Below, one piece after another: positions 17,439 to 28,200 of a DNA stretch of 44,762 nt. Source of the DNA: an uncultured Bacteroidales bacterium (lineage in GTDB: Bacteria > Bacteroidota > Bacteroidia > Bacteroidales > UBA932); the NCBI GenBank assembly GCA_947588835.1, contig CANPZS010000013.1, positions 1-44,762 on the forward strand. Direction: 5' to 3'. The notes under the pieces are model-generated. The model saw only the letters and a list, made by a program, of their open reading frames with translations, searched no databases and was not told the DNA's origin. How positions within the stretch are numbered: the stretch's first letter is position 1; each line of letters starts with the position of its first letter. Position numbers and translations under genes: made by a program.

Positions 17439-18803
17439 CTATGCATTAAAGAAATCAAGAATACTCTTTTTTGTTCCAGGGACTCGTTCCAACAAAATGT
17501 CTACTATTCTTGATGCCGATGTCCCCTCAAAATTACATATCTGCTGGAAATATACTTTCCCTAATGAGAACGGCTCTACAGTAAGTTTGCCACCATTGAT
17601 GCTATATTCCCTACAAATATTTTTCAGTACATTAATGAAAGCGCCATATCTTTGGTCTTCCAGATATTTTTTTGCGTATTTTATTCTCTCAGCATAATCG
17701 TCAGCAACGTGATTTCCACTATCATCAATAAGCAAATCACTTTTTGTCAATACAACATATATGGCATCGGTCGTTTTATCGAATAACTGATGTCCCCTAA
17801 AATAAGTTGCAGTTGCTTGGAGATAATCACCCTGGGTTAAACCTCTTTGGTCTCTCCTATTATCACGGCCGGCGTCAATAAAAAAGAAATGTATTTTTTT
17901 GTTTTTGCTTGCCAAGAACGTATTAAGCGTGTTGAAAGTGTTTTCATGGCTTTTAGTAGGCAGGCGCAGACCAGCGGTTTTCCAATAAAAGCACTCAAAA
18001 ATCTCGCCGGAAATTTCAATTAAGGACACTGAACGGCTCTTCTTTTCTTTCGGTAACTGAAGAGAGAACGGCAAATACTGAGTAGTCTCTACCGGACTAG
18101 GTGAAGGAAGGTAATCATTGGCCACATTGTCATGTGAGAAGATGTTCTTTAATTGTGTAGCATAATTATAGCCCGGGCCTGAAGCGATAGTTAAACACCC
18201 CCGATATTCCGCCATCTGCAGAACAGCGCCCAAGGCACAAGTTTTACCAGAGCCAGGACCACCCCAAAAATACACCTCAGTATATCCTTCGGGAATAGAT
18301 TCGGGTGTTGCACCAAGATTTAAATCAAGAGGTGAAATATTCCTTAAATTATCTATTGCACTCATAGGAATATCGCAAACAGATGTCAATTCATTCCGCG
18401 AAATCGTCCCGTTATCAATATAATTCAATATTTCTGTAGGAGAGTATGTGTTCGGATTTAGTCTGATTCTTTCAAGAATCTGTCGATGTTCATTTTTACG
18501 GTTTTCCTCCCTGCATTTTGCACGATTTATCAAATCTTCCGCCTCTGCGACATGTTGGTTTGTGGGATATTTCTGAATAAAATCCAACAATTGGGCTTCG
18601 TTTTCTTTATTGACGGAACCCCATGTTTGTTCAGCCTCTTGATCCGCAGCAGATATAATCTTCGTGACAGCCTTTCTTTTGGTCGCGTCCAACTCATCAG
18701 TATCACGAAGTTCCTGAAGCGTAACTATTCCGGCCTGTATTATTTGGGCCAACTGTAAAGCAGATAGTTCAGAAACATTGTTTAATATATATTCTTTGTC
18801 CAT
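17439..18803 (-). CDS. P-loop GTPase with N-terminal helical repeats
   Basis: The 454-residue product has an N-terminal helical region of about 165 residues and then a P-loop GTPase domain: Walker A GGPGSGKT (181-188), a Walker-B-like SLIEISGE, and VLTKSDLL as the base-recognition motif (TKxD in place of NKxD). The arrangement fits the TRAFAC-type GTPases of bacterial conflict and signalling operons. The N-terminal region contains two similar units (LSALQLAQIIQAGIVTLQEL and YSPTEILNYIDNGTISRNEL) that resemble short helical adaptor repeats, with a FIQKYP TPR-like motif between them. It is cytosolic and lies 20 bp after the four-helix membrane protein gene. Confidence 0.75.
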   Translation of the reverse strand: MDKEYILNNVSELSALQLAQIIQAGIVTLQELRDTDELDATKRKAVTKIISAADQEAEQTWGSVNKENEAQLLDFIQKYPTNQHVAEAEDLINRAKCREENRKNEHRQILERIRLNPNTYSPTEILNYIDNGTISRNELTSVCDIPMSAIDNLRNISPLDLNLGATPESIPEGYTEVYFWGGPGSGKTCALGAVLQMAEYRGCLTIASGPGYNYATQLKNIFSHDNVANDYLPSPSPVETTQYLPFSLQLPKEKKSRSVSLIEISGEIFECFYWKTAGLRLPTKSHENTFNTLNTFLASKNKKIHFFFIDAGRDNRRDQRGLTQGDYLQATATYFRGHQLFDKTTDAIYVVLTKSDLLIDDSGNHVADDYAERIKYAKKYLEDQRYGAFINVLKNICREYSINGGKLTVEPFSLGKVYFQQICNFEGTSASRIVDILLERVPGTKKSILDFFNA

Positions 18804-18823
18804 AATAGGTTGACTTTAGCAAA

Positions 18824-19774
18824 TTACAATTCGTTGTCAAGTACTTTATCTCTCCCAAATACTCTTTTAAAGCCGGGAAAGCGTGTATCCCGTTTTGTGA
18901 TTAACCAAGAAAATAACATTAAGGCCCATAGAAAAATAGAGAGTAGTATAGACAAAATTTTAGGATACTCCATTTCGGTTAAAAGAGGAGAGACATCGCC
19001 AAATGACAATTCATAAGAAAAATCTTTTGCAATTTCGCCTTTCTCTCGAATCTTAGAATAGCCAACCAATTCATTCCGCCATTCAGAAGCTCTCGCCGAC
19101 AGTTCATTTGCTACGATTGGGATACCTATAGGCTTCCATTGAGACACAACATCTCTTTGTTCGTTAAGCCATTTGATTGCAACATCTTTTGTGCCCTTTT
19201 TTGAGACAGTATCAGAATAATTGGTAGGGAAAAGATCCGCATGCAAGGTAAATAATTTATTCTCAATCTGTTCGTTATCCGGAACGCCTTCTGCCCCGAA
19301 GCCATAGTTTAAATAATCAGTCGGACGTGTTCTTTTGGCCGCCACAACACTTTTCAAATTTGTTTCATAAAATGACTCTCGATTTTTGGCGTATGTCTCA
19401 TAATCATCAAACATTTTTGTGGCTCCATCAATTGATGAAAGAAGACTTTCCTTAATTTGTTCTTTTTTTGAAGAAACCGTGAAGTAATGAGGAAAAATAA
19501 GATAACTTACATAAAAAAACAATATGGTGAAAACCAACACCAAAGAGAATTCTGCAACAATATGGGCTTTAAAAGCTTTTCTTACTGTTTTTTGCAGTTT
19601 GGCCATCAAACTTAGGATTCCAAGAATGACGACTATTCCAACAGCAATAAAAATACTAATAGATAAATCTCCTTCGGTCACGAAGTTTAGGCCTAAAAAA
19701 CAAATAAAGCCAAATGCGAGAGCCGCTAACAAAGTTAGCAAGTCTGCCAATGAAAACTTAGATGCTTTCATCAT
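18824..19774 (-). CDS. Four-helix inner-membrane protein of unknown function
   Basis: The 316-residue product has three hydrophobic helices near the start (about 8-28, 35-56, 70-92), a hydrophilic extracytoplasmic-sized segment (about 95-275) with no recognised motif, and a fourth helix (about 283-303, ILLSIFLWALMLFSWLI). A basic tail (KRDTRFPGFKR) follows, consistent with a cytosolic C-terminus. One base separates its ATG from the subtilase stop, so translation is probably coupled. It could be the membrane partner of the subtilase upstream or of the GTPase downstream. No family recognised. Confidence 0.65.
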   Translation of the reverse strand: MMKASKFSLADLLTLLAALAFGFICFLGLNFVTEGDLSISIFIAVGIVVILGILSLMAKLQKTVRKAFKAHIVAEFSLVLVFTILFFYVSYLIFPHYFTVSSKKEQIKESLLSSIDGATKMFDDYETYAKNRESFYETNLKSVVAAKRTRPTDYLNYGFGAEGVPDNEQIENKLFTLHADLFPTNYSDTVSKKGTKDVAIKWLNEQRDVVSQWKPIGIPIVANELSARASEWRNELVGYSKIREKGEIAKDFSYELSFGDVSPLLTEMEYPKILSILLSIFLWALMLFSWLITKRDTRFPGFKRVFGRDKVLDNEL

Positions 19775-19775
19775 A

Positions 19776-22355
19776 TTATCTCCTATTATTAATTCTATTC
19801 AATTCGTTGTTAACTCGATCCAATTCTCTCTGCAACCTGTCCCGTTCCTGTTCCAACTGCGCTTTGCGATCATCACCACGAGAGGGAACGGGTAGTGAGT
19901 CCTCTTGGTTAGAGGCTACTCCATTAACAACCGTAAAAGAACAAATGTGGACAGCCTGTCCAACCTCACTCATTGTCCCATTATAAGTATCTGTCTGCCC
20001 CTCGTGTTTCACCATAACAGTAAAAGGCGTGTCGTTTGTGTCAATATGTCGTTTATAGTATTGCACATATACATTGTAATTTCCATTGGGAGCCTTTCCG
20101 GAGGGCCAGAAAATATTCTCCATGGGCTCCTGACTATCCGGATACTCAACATTCATATCTATTTCCAGTTCTCCTCTGCTAGCTGATCTTTTATTTTTGT
20201 ACCAAATAGTCTCTCCATAAGGATCTGTACATATTAAATCCAGATCGTTGTAATTCTTCCAACCGAGAAGAATTTGTACATCTCCAGTAGATGGTATTGG
20301 CGGATTTTCTTCGAAAGAACCATTTTTTACCATCTCAAGGGCCTTATCCAACTGAATCAATTGACCAATATCTCCAGTTGTCGGCAGACCGGTCGTCTGC
20401 AATATTTGAATAATCTTTTTGGTGGTTATAGATGGATCAATGCTCTTTATGAGAGCGACTGTTCCTGATACGATAGGGGCAGCCATACTAGTGCCACTCA
20501 TCCGTGTATATTCATTATCGCCTACGGTACTGACAATGTCGACGCCAGGCGCAGAGATTGTCGTATCATCACCGAAATTACTAAACGCAGTCCTTTCTAA
20601 AACTTGATTCTGCCTGCCGGTTGCCGCCACCGTAATAAACAATTCGGGCCGGTGGAGAGCATCTACTCCTGCAAGAATGTTTTCATTGCCGGCAGCTACA
20701 ACAATGGTGCAATTTCTTTTTGCGGCAATGCGCATTACTTCACGCCACAACCGTTCTTCTTCCTTGAAATGGTTGTCAACAAGCTCCTGTTGTAGCTGCA
20801 ATGACAATTGATCGGCTTGTGCAAACGATAAACCGAGGGACACATTAACGACATCGGCACCTTGATAAATAGAATAAAGAATTCCGTCCAAAACGGATGT
20901 TATTGTCATAATCCCATGTTGGTCTGCTACTTGAACGGGCATGAATTTGCACTCGGGCGCAATGCCACTTAATCCTTGTCCGTTGTTTGCTATAGCCAGT
21001 GCCGTCCCAGCCACATGAGTTCCATGATCAACACTTTGGCTGAATACCATTTTCGAGTGAGTCCATACATTATACGGCTTAACGACCTTGGATTTAAGCT
21101 CTATATGGTTTATATTGAATCCATTATCTACTACGGCAATCGTGATGTTTTTGGAGCCGGTTGAATAATTCCACCCTTGATAGGCTTTTATTTCAGGGAA
21201 ATACCATGAATAATCAGTATTTGAGAAGCCGGGATCAGAAGGAGTATACTGTCCTTCGAATAGCGTTTCATCGAAGATGTATAATTCGTACTCTGGCGAA
21301 AACCGGGATGGGATCTCAGCTTTAAGCTTCTCTCGTTCATCGGCCGGTATATCCATCTGAATTCGCTTGACGACATCGTCATAGTAGACAATGGTATATT
21401 TATCAGAAGGATAAGCATCCTTGAACGCCTTGGCAAAATCCATAATACTCTTATCCTCATTCTCCATAAGGATATTTAGTCTATTGGCAACGATGCTTGG
21501 ATTCCCCGGGATAATCTGCAATTCATCAGAAGGCGGCAATATGCCTTGATTAGGAGGAAGGATACCGGCATAGGCAGGCGGAGTCGGCGTTGCCCCATAA
21601 GGATTGGACGGATCATAGATCCCGCCAGAAGCAGAATTGCAACCAGGAATGAAATTGGAAGCAAGCCATACAAAAAGAAGCAAAAACAAAAGGAGAAGCA
21701 ACCATCTAAGCCACTTCCAAATCGATTTCCAATGACATCGAGTATTGGAGACAGGTTTTGGTTCTGGGTCCGGGTCCGGAACCGGCTCTGGAGTCAGTGT
21801 CGGTTCCGGCTCTGGTTTTGGACTATGTTCCGGTTCTGGAGTCGGTTCAGGAACCGGTTTGTTTGGCTTAGACATCCTCTTCCTAATCACATTAATATCA
21901 TCTCGTACATTCTCTCTCATCTGCATTCCCCAGGCACCCAGAACCACTTTTCCATCATAGCAGAATAAAAATCTATCATCCACCACCTTAATCGCTTTCG
22001 TGATAAACTTAGCTTCATTAAGTTTCCCTGCATCTTCTAGCTCTTTGGCTTTGAGACGATAGTGTGATACTGTATCTTCTTTTATGGCTTGATATCTAAC
22101 TCGCTCTTCAGCGGATAACTCAGACAGCAAACGAGGTTCTTCCTTTGATCGAATTCCATGAAATTCAATCTTATCATCCTCCACGACAGGCCAAGCTAAG
22201 AAGTATTGATATTGCGGATTTATAACGTTACCTATTACGCTGTTTTTTGCCGCATTATATCGCTCAAAGATGGATTTGCCACCAATCATTTGAAGGGCTT
22301 TGAAATACTTCAAATCAGTGGTAAACAAAAGTTGATGATTGATTACCTTTTCCAT
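19776..22355 (-). CDS. Transmembrane subtilisin-like serine protease (S8) with YfaP-like domain
   Basis: The 859-residue product has an N-terminal domain (about 1-160), a Pro/Glu-rich linker (about 165-201), one transmembrane helix (about 217-234), and an S8 catalytic domain with Asp410 (IAVVDNG), His444 (DHGTHVAGT), Asn557 (AAGNEN) and Ser623 (SGTSMAAP), all intact. The basic residues before the helix put the N-terminal part in the cytosol and the protease in the periplasm. A beta domain (about 690-815, LGWKNYNDLDLICTDPYGE) resembles DUF2135/YfaP. A short charged coiled coil ends the protein. The gene starts one base after the SrfC-like gene. It may process a periplasmic target when the cytosolic partners fire. 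Confidence 0.88.
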   Translation of the reverse strand: MEKVINHQLLFTTDLKYFKALQMIGGKSIFERYNAAKNSVIGNVINPQYQYFLAWPVVEDDKIEFHGIRSKEEPRLLSELSAEERVRYQAIKEDTVSHYRLKAKELEDAGKLNEAKFITKAIKVVDDRFLFCYDGKVVLGAWGMQMRENVRDDINVIRKRMSKPNKPVPEPTPEPEHSPKPEPEPTLTPEPVPDPDPEPKPVSNTRCHWKSIWKWLRWLLLLLFLLLFVWLASNFIPGCNSASGGIYDPSNPYGATPTPPAYAGILPPNQGILPPSDELQIIPGNPSIVANRLNILMENEDKSIMDFAKAFKDAYPSDKYTIVYYDDVVKRIQMDIPADEREKLKAEIPSRFSPEYELYIFDETLFEGQYTPSDPGFSNTDYSWYFPEIKAYQGWNYSTGSKNITIAVVDNGFNINHIELKSKVVKPYNVWTHSKMVFSQSVDHGTHVAGTALAIANNGQGLSGIAPECKFMPVQVADQHGIMTITSVLDGILYSIYQGADVVNVSLGLSFAQADQLSLQLQQELVDNHFKEEERLWREVMRIAAKRNCTIVVAAGNENILAGVDALHRPELFITVAATGRQNQVLERTAFSNFGDDTTISAPGVDIVSTVGDNEYTRMSGTSMAAPIVSGTVALIKSIDPSITTKKIIQILQTTGLPTTGDIGQLIQLDKALEMVKNGSFEENPPIPSTGDVQILLGWKNYNDLDLICTDPYGETIWYKNKRSASRGELEIDMNVEYPDSQEPMENIFWPSGKAPNGNYNVYVQYYKRHIDTNDTPFTVMVKHEGQTDTYNGTMSEVGQAVHICSFTVVNGVASNQEDSLPVPSRGDDRKAQLEQERDRLQRELDRVNNELNRINNRR
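21753..21863 (-). repeat. Degenerate repeats coding a Pro/Glu linker in the subtilase
   Basis: Short repeats of the kind CC(G/A)GA(A/G) and related triplets encode a PEPEPTPEP-like linker of about 37 residues immediately before the transmembrane helix. It is a low-complexity spacer likely to be extended and variable in length between strains. Confidence 0.8.
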
Positions 22356-22356
22356 A

Positions 22357-25194
22357 TTAGAAGCGAATATTGGAACACTCGTTTATAATCTTCCCCAAAC
22401 GTTCATTGGCAGAAACATCGTAATTGGGGATATCGCATACGGAGACGAACCCTATCTTTAAACGATTATACCAATCAATGTAATTCTTATAGTTCGGCAG
22501 CAAACGCATCTCTTCCGGGTGAAATTTGAGAATCTCTGTCCAATTCTCAACCCGATAAAACATCTTTTCTAAAGAAACTTCCGAATCCGAGACAACGTCA
22601 AAGACAAGCCCAAGGCTATTCCGCTCATTAGCCTGTTGTAAATCTGAAATTTCGGCTTCGTCAAAGTATTCGAAACCGACACTCTGGATACATCTATTCA
22701 AAAGTTCAGCGCTGATATCTGCAACTATCTCATACGGTAAGTCTGTTTTCCCATGCCCATCTACATAGCCGCGAATATGTCGGGCTATAACATTCGCCAA
22801 ATCAATCTTTGCGAATAACTTCTTGAACATCTCCGCAATATCTTGAAGGGAAGTATTTTCGTCCTCTGCCAGAATGTGTTGAATTATCCTTTTGTCGGGA
22901 GAAAAAATACTGGCAAACCAAAAGTCCAACAACGCTTCGGCTAACTGTTGAGCATTATTCTTTATGAGATCCTTACCTCCGGATATCAAATCCTCAAGAT
23001 TCACATTTTTTTCCTTCAACTCCTTTCCAAACTGCTCTTTCTGCTCATCTGTCACCTTCTCATAATGTACACAAAGTTTCTCAAAGTAGGACTGAGCGGT
23101 ATCTTCGGCATCCACGGGCACTTGAATACGATAGGTACTATATATGTCTTGGTTAATTACATCTTGATGCTCAATATCATCAATGCAACCCCTAAACAGG
23201 TGAAGAACGGCACTTTCATCAACCATCAAATCCCTCATCAAACGACCATACTGTCGTATCCCATCTGCAGCGAATGCCGTATCAAGTTTGAGTTGAATAT
23301 TGCCGGCCGTTGATTTTGCTCTCAACAACTCTTCATCTTTGTCTGCACTATGGTAATGTTTGCGAAGTTCTGTCATTAATGCTTGATTGATCTGGATTAA
23401 GTCTGATTTGACTTTAATCTGACGTGCAGCCTTACTGTTCGATGCAGCGATTGTTAGTTTCTCTATTATTAAAGCTGTTCCGTCCTTGTTAATAGACGCA
23501 GCTGCATCCCAGGACGCGGCCGGGTCTTCAAAATGCTTTTTAACAAAATCATAATCAATAAAAGACTGGCGTAAATCCTTTCGAAAGTTAGGATTCTGCG
23601 GCGGTATGATTTCTTCTTTTTCTTCTTTATACTGATTATAACCAGAAAAAAGTCTGCTTGGTGTCTCTGATTTTTCGAAATCGCGTAATAAAAAGATATT
23701 ACGGAAGTATGGTTCTGCAGAAGTCCAATTATTAAACCATGAATATGTCGGATTTTCGACCTCTATGTATTCCTTGGCCAAAGTAGTATCAAAACGTTGC
23801 TTCCAACGATAATTTAAAGATGATTGATCTTTGCCGTCATGCAACGGATCATATGCCATATTGACATTGAAGAATGTGCCAATGATAAATAGGGGCGATA
23901 TCTTCGATGTTTTTATATATAAACTGCGGGTTTCGGCATCCATGCCAATAACTTTTTCAATCCAATTGTTCAATAAACCTGGCATAAGCCGTTGGGCCGC
24001 TTGTTCATGCTTGGCACAAAACATGAGAATTCTAATGCGCTCCGAATCGGAATATTTATTGAACAAATAAGCAACTTTTCCACGCAAAAGAAGTGCTGGT
24101 ATTGATTTTTTTTCAACAGCGTTTAATTGAATCTCCATTCTGGAACGGGCACCAGGAAAATCCAATAGATCGGTATATTCTAAAAATGGTTTTTCTTTAA
24201 TGAGTTCTTTTGGCTGTCCGAAAACCAGTTCTGCAGTGAGAGCGCACAGAAAACTTTTTGAAAAAACCACCTGCGTACCATTATTCAAAAGCACTGTTGT
24301 TGAAGGGGTATAATTAGGCTCAAGATGGTCAGGTGCAGAATAAATCTCGTGCATGCGCTTAACGTCCAGCAATGTTCCATAAGCATACAAAACAGATTCA
24401 ATAGGAAGATATAATTCTTGCGAGAAATCAAGTTTCTGATATTCAGAGATTAACTGACCAAACAACTCAGTAAACGCGTGATCCTTATTCCACAATAAAC
24501 AAAACACGTCTTTCCAGTGACTTGGATCTACTGACTGAATCAACTGTGGAATCATTTTGAAAAACCCAGAATCCTTGATTCTGTCCGCCTTTTGAAAATA
24601 CGCATCGAAATAATCCGAGATATCAAGGACGTCATCCTCGGTTAGAATTGACTGTTTTGATGGAGTACCCTTGTATGATTCTTGAATCGCGTTCAATTCC
24701 AATTTCAATTCTTCTGCGGTAAAAAGATGAACTTCGGGAGTTTCTTTGAGAATGATGTCGTTATAAAAACTATCACAAAGGACCAAAATCAAATCTGCCG
24801 GAGACAAAAGGACGGCTTTGATTGGAAACTTTTCATCAATCGGAGTAAAATTAACGGAAAAACGGGACACAAGCGAAGTTGACTCACTCCCTCCGCCTGG
24901 AGGGTTTACGGATTCAATGAAATTGTACTGAGTCCCGTCACCCCCTTGGAGGGAAAACTGACTATGTTTCCCGGAAAGCAAACTGCTTACCAGATAAGAT
25001 TTTCCAACTTGGCTTTCGCCATAAATTGCAGTAGCTGGATTACATCCCAAAACGAATCGTTTCTTTTTAAGTTCCCGACGACATTTTACAAGTATATCGT
25101 GTGATTCCCTGCGTTTATTGCCTTCTAAAGCAGCCTGAATCCAGGAATCTGCTTTTTCTATAACCTGAAGTTGTTGTTCTATACTCTGTATCAT
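22357..25194 (-). CDS. SrfC-like GTPase (putative virulence-factor family)
   Basis: The 945-residue product has a helical start and a P-loop GESQVGKS (59-66), followed by GTPase-like switch segments including LDFPGARS. Its size and its place after a SrfB-like gene match the SrfC family (Pfam Virul_Fac). SrfC is known from the Salmonella srfABC genes, whose mechanism is not settled, and it is related to dynamin-like or TRAFAC GTPases. The rest is helical and lacks recognised motifs or membrane helices. It starts 10 bp after SrfB and ends one base before the subtilase ATG. No SrfA-like gene is visible. The family call rests on P-loop type, length and pairing. Confidence 0.7.
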   Translation of the reverse strand: MIQSIEQQLQVIEKADSWIQAALEGNKRRESHDILVKCRRELKKKRFVLGCNPATAIYGESQVGKSYLVSSLLSGKHSQFSLQGGDGTQYNFIESVNPPGGGSESTSLVSRFSVNFTPIDEKFPIKAVLLSPADLILVLCDSFYNDIILKETPEVHLFTAEELKLELNAIQESYKGTPSKQSILTEDDVLDISDYFDAYFQKADRIKDSGFFKMIPQLIQSVDPSHWKDVFCLLWNKDHAFTELFGQLISEYQKLDFSQELYLPIESVLYAYGTLLDVKRMHEIYSAPDHLEPNYTPSTTVLLNNGTQVVFSKSFLCALTAELVFGQPKELIKEKPFLEYTDLLDFPGARSRMEIQLNAVEKKSIPALLLRGKVAYLFNKYSDSERIRILMFCAKHEQAAQRLMPGLLNNWIEKVIGMDAETRSLYIKTSKISPLFIIGTFFNVNMAYDPLHDGKDQSSLNYRWKQRFDTTLAKEYIEVENPTYSWFNNWTSAEPYFRNIFLLRDFEKSETPSRLFSGYNQYKEEKEEIIPPQNPNFRKDLRQSFIDYDFVKKHFEDPAASWDAAASINKDGTALIIEKLTIAASNSKAARQIKVKSDLIQINQALMTELRKHYHSADKDEELLRAKSTAGNIQLKLDTAFAADGIRQYGRLMRDLMVDESAVLHLFRGCIDDIEHQDVINQDIYSTYRIQVPVDAEDTAQSYFEKLCVHYEKVTDEQKEQFGKELKEKNVNLEDLISGGKDLIKNNAQQLAEALLDFWFASIFSPDKRIIQHILAEDENTSLQDIAEMFKKLFAKIDLANVIARHIRGYVDGHGKTDLPYEIVADISAELLNRCIQSVGFEYFDEAEISDLQQANERNSLGLVFDVVSDSEVSLEKMFYRVENWTEILKFHPEEMRLLPNYKNYIDWYNRLKIGFVSVCDIPNYDVSANERLGKIINECSNIRF

Positions 25195-25204
25195 ATATCA
25201 AGGG

Positions 25205-28200
25205 TTATGCATTATTGACATTTAAATCGAAAATACCTGAATCTAACCAAAAATTCTCCACTTCACTCATGCTCTGAATTTGCATATTAATAAAATTTCT
25301 ATTTACAGAATTACCATGAACATCATCAATACTGTCAACATTAATCTGCTCTTTATCTGCAACATAATCACGAGCCAATCTAACTTTAAGAGGAAATCCT
25401 TGTATTATTTTTTGCTTTTCATTTTTAATCCCCGTGGCTACAGTATTATCATCAATGTCATCATCATAACGTCCGCGTACTCGATCCTCAATCTTATAAT
25501 CATTGAAATCAATCATATAAAATGGCCTGGAGGGATAAGAAGGTATATTTCTTTGTCTTGTGCCAATACGATATGGTAAAGAACTAACCTCAATGGTAGC
25601 GACATTGGTGTCAGGGGTTAAAAAAGACTCCGTGAATACCTGATTGCTATCTAAATAACCAAAATAATCAGTTGTAGGTTGCAATCGGGCGTTCAATTCT
25701 GACAGATCTAAGGTGAAGCCATTTAGACCACCATTGGAAGCAATCTGGCCAATCATGGCCCCAGTCGTAACAATAGATTTCGGGTTTATGAATCCTCCAT
25801 TTCCATCAATAAACGGATAACGTTTATCCTCGGGATACCAGCGTCCGACACGATAGTCGTTCATAGCTTTCAGCCTATTCGGAGAAATAGCAAAATATTC
25901 CAAGAATAAAGATGTTAATGGCTCCAAGGACGTTGGTCGGCCGGATAATAAAACAATATCACACTGATAACAGGAGAAGAGGGATGATATCTTTCCAATC
26001 AATGAATCAAACGTCTTTTTGATCAGTGCAGCCACGACATTCCTGTCATATGTCCACGTTAAATCTTGCAGTCTAAAGCCAAAAGATTCTTCAAAATGAG
26101 TCAATACCGGTTGGGTAGGGATATTGTCCGCAAATATATCGTCAAAAGAAAGATCCTTTCTCTCCTCTTTATTTTGTCTCATCAACTCAAGGTAGAAGGA
26201 AACAATAGGTACAGATACTTGAATATTGAAATCACTTCTTAGTTGCCTGTTACGATAACTAACACCATTATTCGTCCCCAAGAATGGCTGCAATATTTCT
26301 ATGGGATTTTTGCCCATCTCTCGCAGTTTTTGTTCAATGGGTGAATACTTCCCTTCTATAACAAGTTGATGAACCAACTCTTTTAAGAGGTCATCTCCGG
26401 CTTTATAAAAACTGTCCCAGAAAAGAGGTACCGGTGTTAACTGACATTGTTGATTACAATCCTTGAATTTGTAGGCCGCTATCATAACGTCAGTTGTACC
26501 GGCCCCGATATCGACAGAACCAATAGTTAAAGATTTCTCCTTATAATCATCCAAATCATCACGAACCTTTCCGTAAAAATTAAAATACTCCCGAACATGA
26601 CGTTGGTACCGTTCTTTGATCTCCGCATACAAGAAGACGAATTGAGCGGAGGTCGCTTCATCGTATATCCAATCGGACTTGTTCGCAATAGATTTAGCAG
26701 AAGGTATTACCTGTACTTGTTTGCGTAATTCAGCATCATCACATACTTCATTGAATGTGTTTTTATAGAATCTGTCAAGCATTATGGCAGCATCCTCTGC
26801 ACATTTTCTTAACGCAAGTTGCTCAATGTGAGACATGGCCGTAGGGGCAGTAATAATAATCCGACCTACGCGTCTGGGCATGGATTCATCTCCCCAATAA
26901 GAACGCTGCTCATAGGAATTGATCTGAAGTCTGGCTTGAGATAATATTTCCAGAAAGGCGAAGGTCATCAGAGTCTTTCGAGAATAATGCATCATTATTC
27001 CGCCATTGCCATCAATGTTAAGCGATCCATCCGTCTCTAATTGTTCTGAAATGCCTGGCACATAAATCGAATGACTCTTATCCTCTTCCCCTGAAACGTA
27101 AACGAACTCCCATTCATTTTTTTGAGGCCGTGAATCCCATAAATAACGCTTGGGGCTAGAGAATGTACTATTTTTTTCTGCACCTATATTCATATTGGCC
27201 GCTTTATGAATAAGCTGGCTTGCCTCTTTGCCCAAACGGATAAATGAAGGATACACAAACTGATGACTATTAGCGAGCCCAAAGTTTCCTCCTATGTCGG
27301 CGGCGCGGAAAGCAAGGCGCATATCAAATGAATCTCTATGTTTGTTCAACCCGCCATTCGCATTAATCGGTTCTGTGAAATCTTGAAGTTCAAGAGGGCT
27401 GCACTTTGTAAAGTCTCCACCATCAAATAAGACGGCACAAGTACGAGAATTCCCTATATCTACAACTAAATCCACATTCCCTTGTCCAACATTAGCATCT
27501 GAAAACAGGGTTAACTGAGGAATACTCGCAAACTTAGACAAATAGCGGATAATAAACATAAATAGAGCCAAATACCGAAGCTTTGGCATACGAATTCCTC
27601 GAAGTTCTTGAATGGTGTCTACACCATGAAATAATTTTAGAAGGTAACGGTCTACCCACTCGCAATTAAATTCCTCTGAGCAATACGAAACAAGTTTGAA
27701 TTCGTTATTGCATATAGCATACGTCTTGCTATGCTCTGTACCGTTAGTAAATATCGGCGTCTCGTTTAAATCTTCATTCTCATAATCGTCATTCTCTAAC
27801 ACAGACCTTGTGTCAAACGCTAACAGTAACGTATAACGACGTTCTCGCCCTGAATTGCTTATAGGAATGAGTTTGCCTCTACACCAATTGGTAGGGCCAA
27901 AAGCACTTTTCTTTCCCTTTAACAAAAAGAATGGTATGGGAAACCACACATTTTCAAGCTTTCCCCATTCTCCATTCATAATTTGTCCGACTGTGATATC
28001 AAAGCAACCGGAATCGATAGCATCTTCAGTATCTATCTGAATGATGGATCTTTCATCGAACTCTTCATCTGCACGAATGTTCTCCCAGCTTTCGGTTACA
28101 TCTCCGCCTATAGCATATCCAAGATCGGCTAACGCAAATTTCTTTACCCATACTTCGGCTTCCGGAAAATAGTGTGCAATCTCTATCTTCTTTTGCTGTT

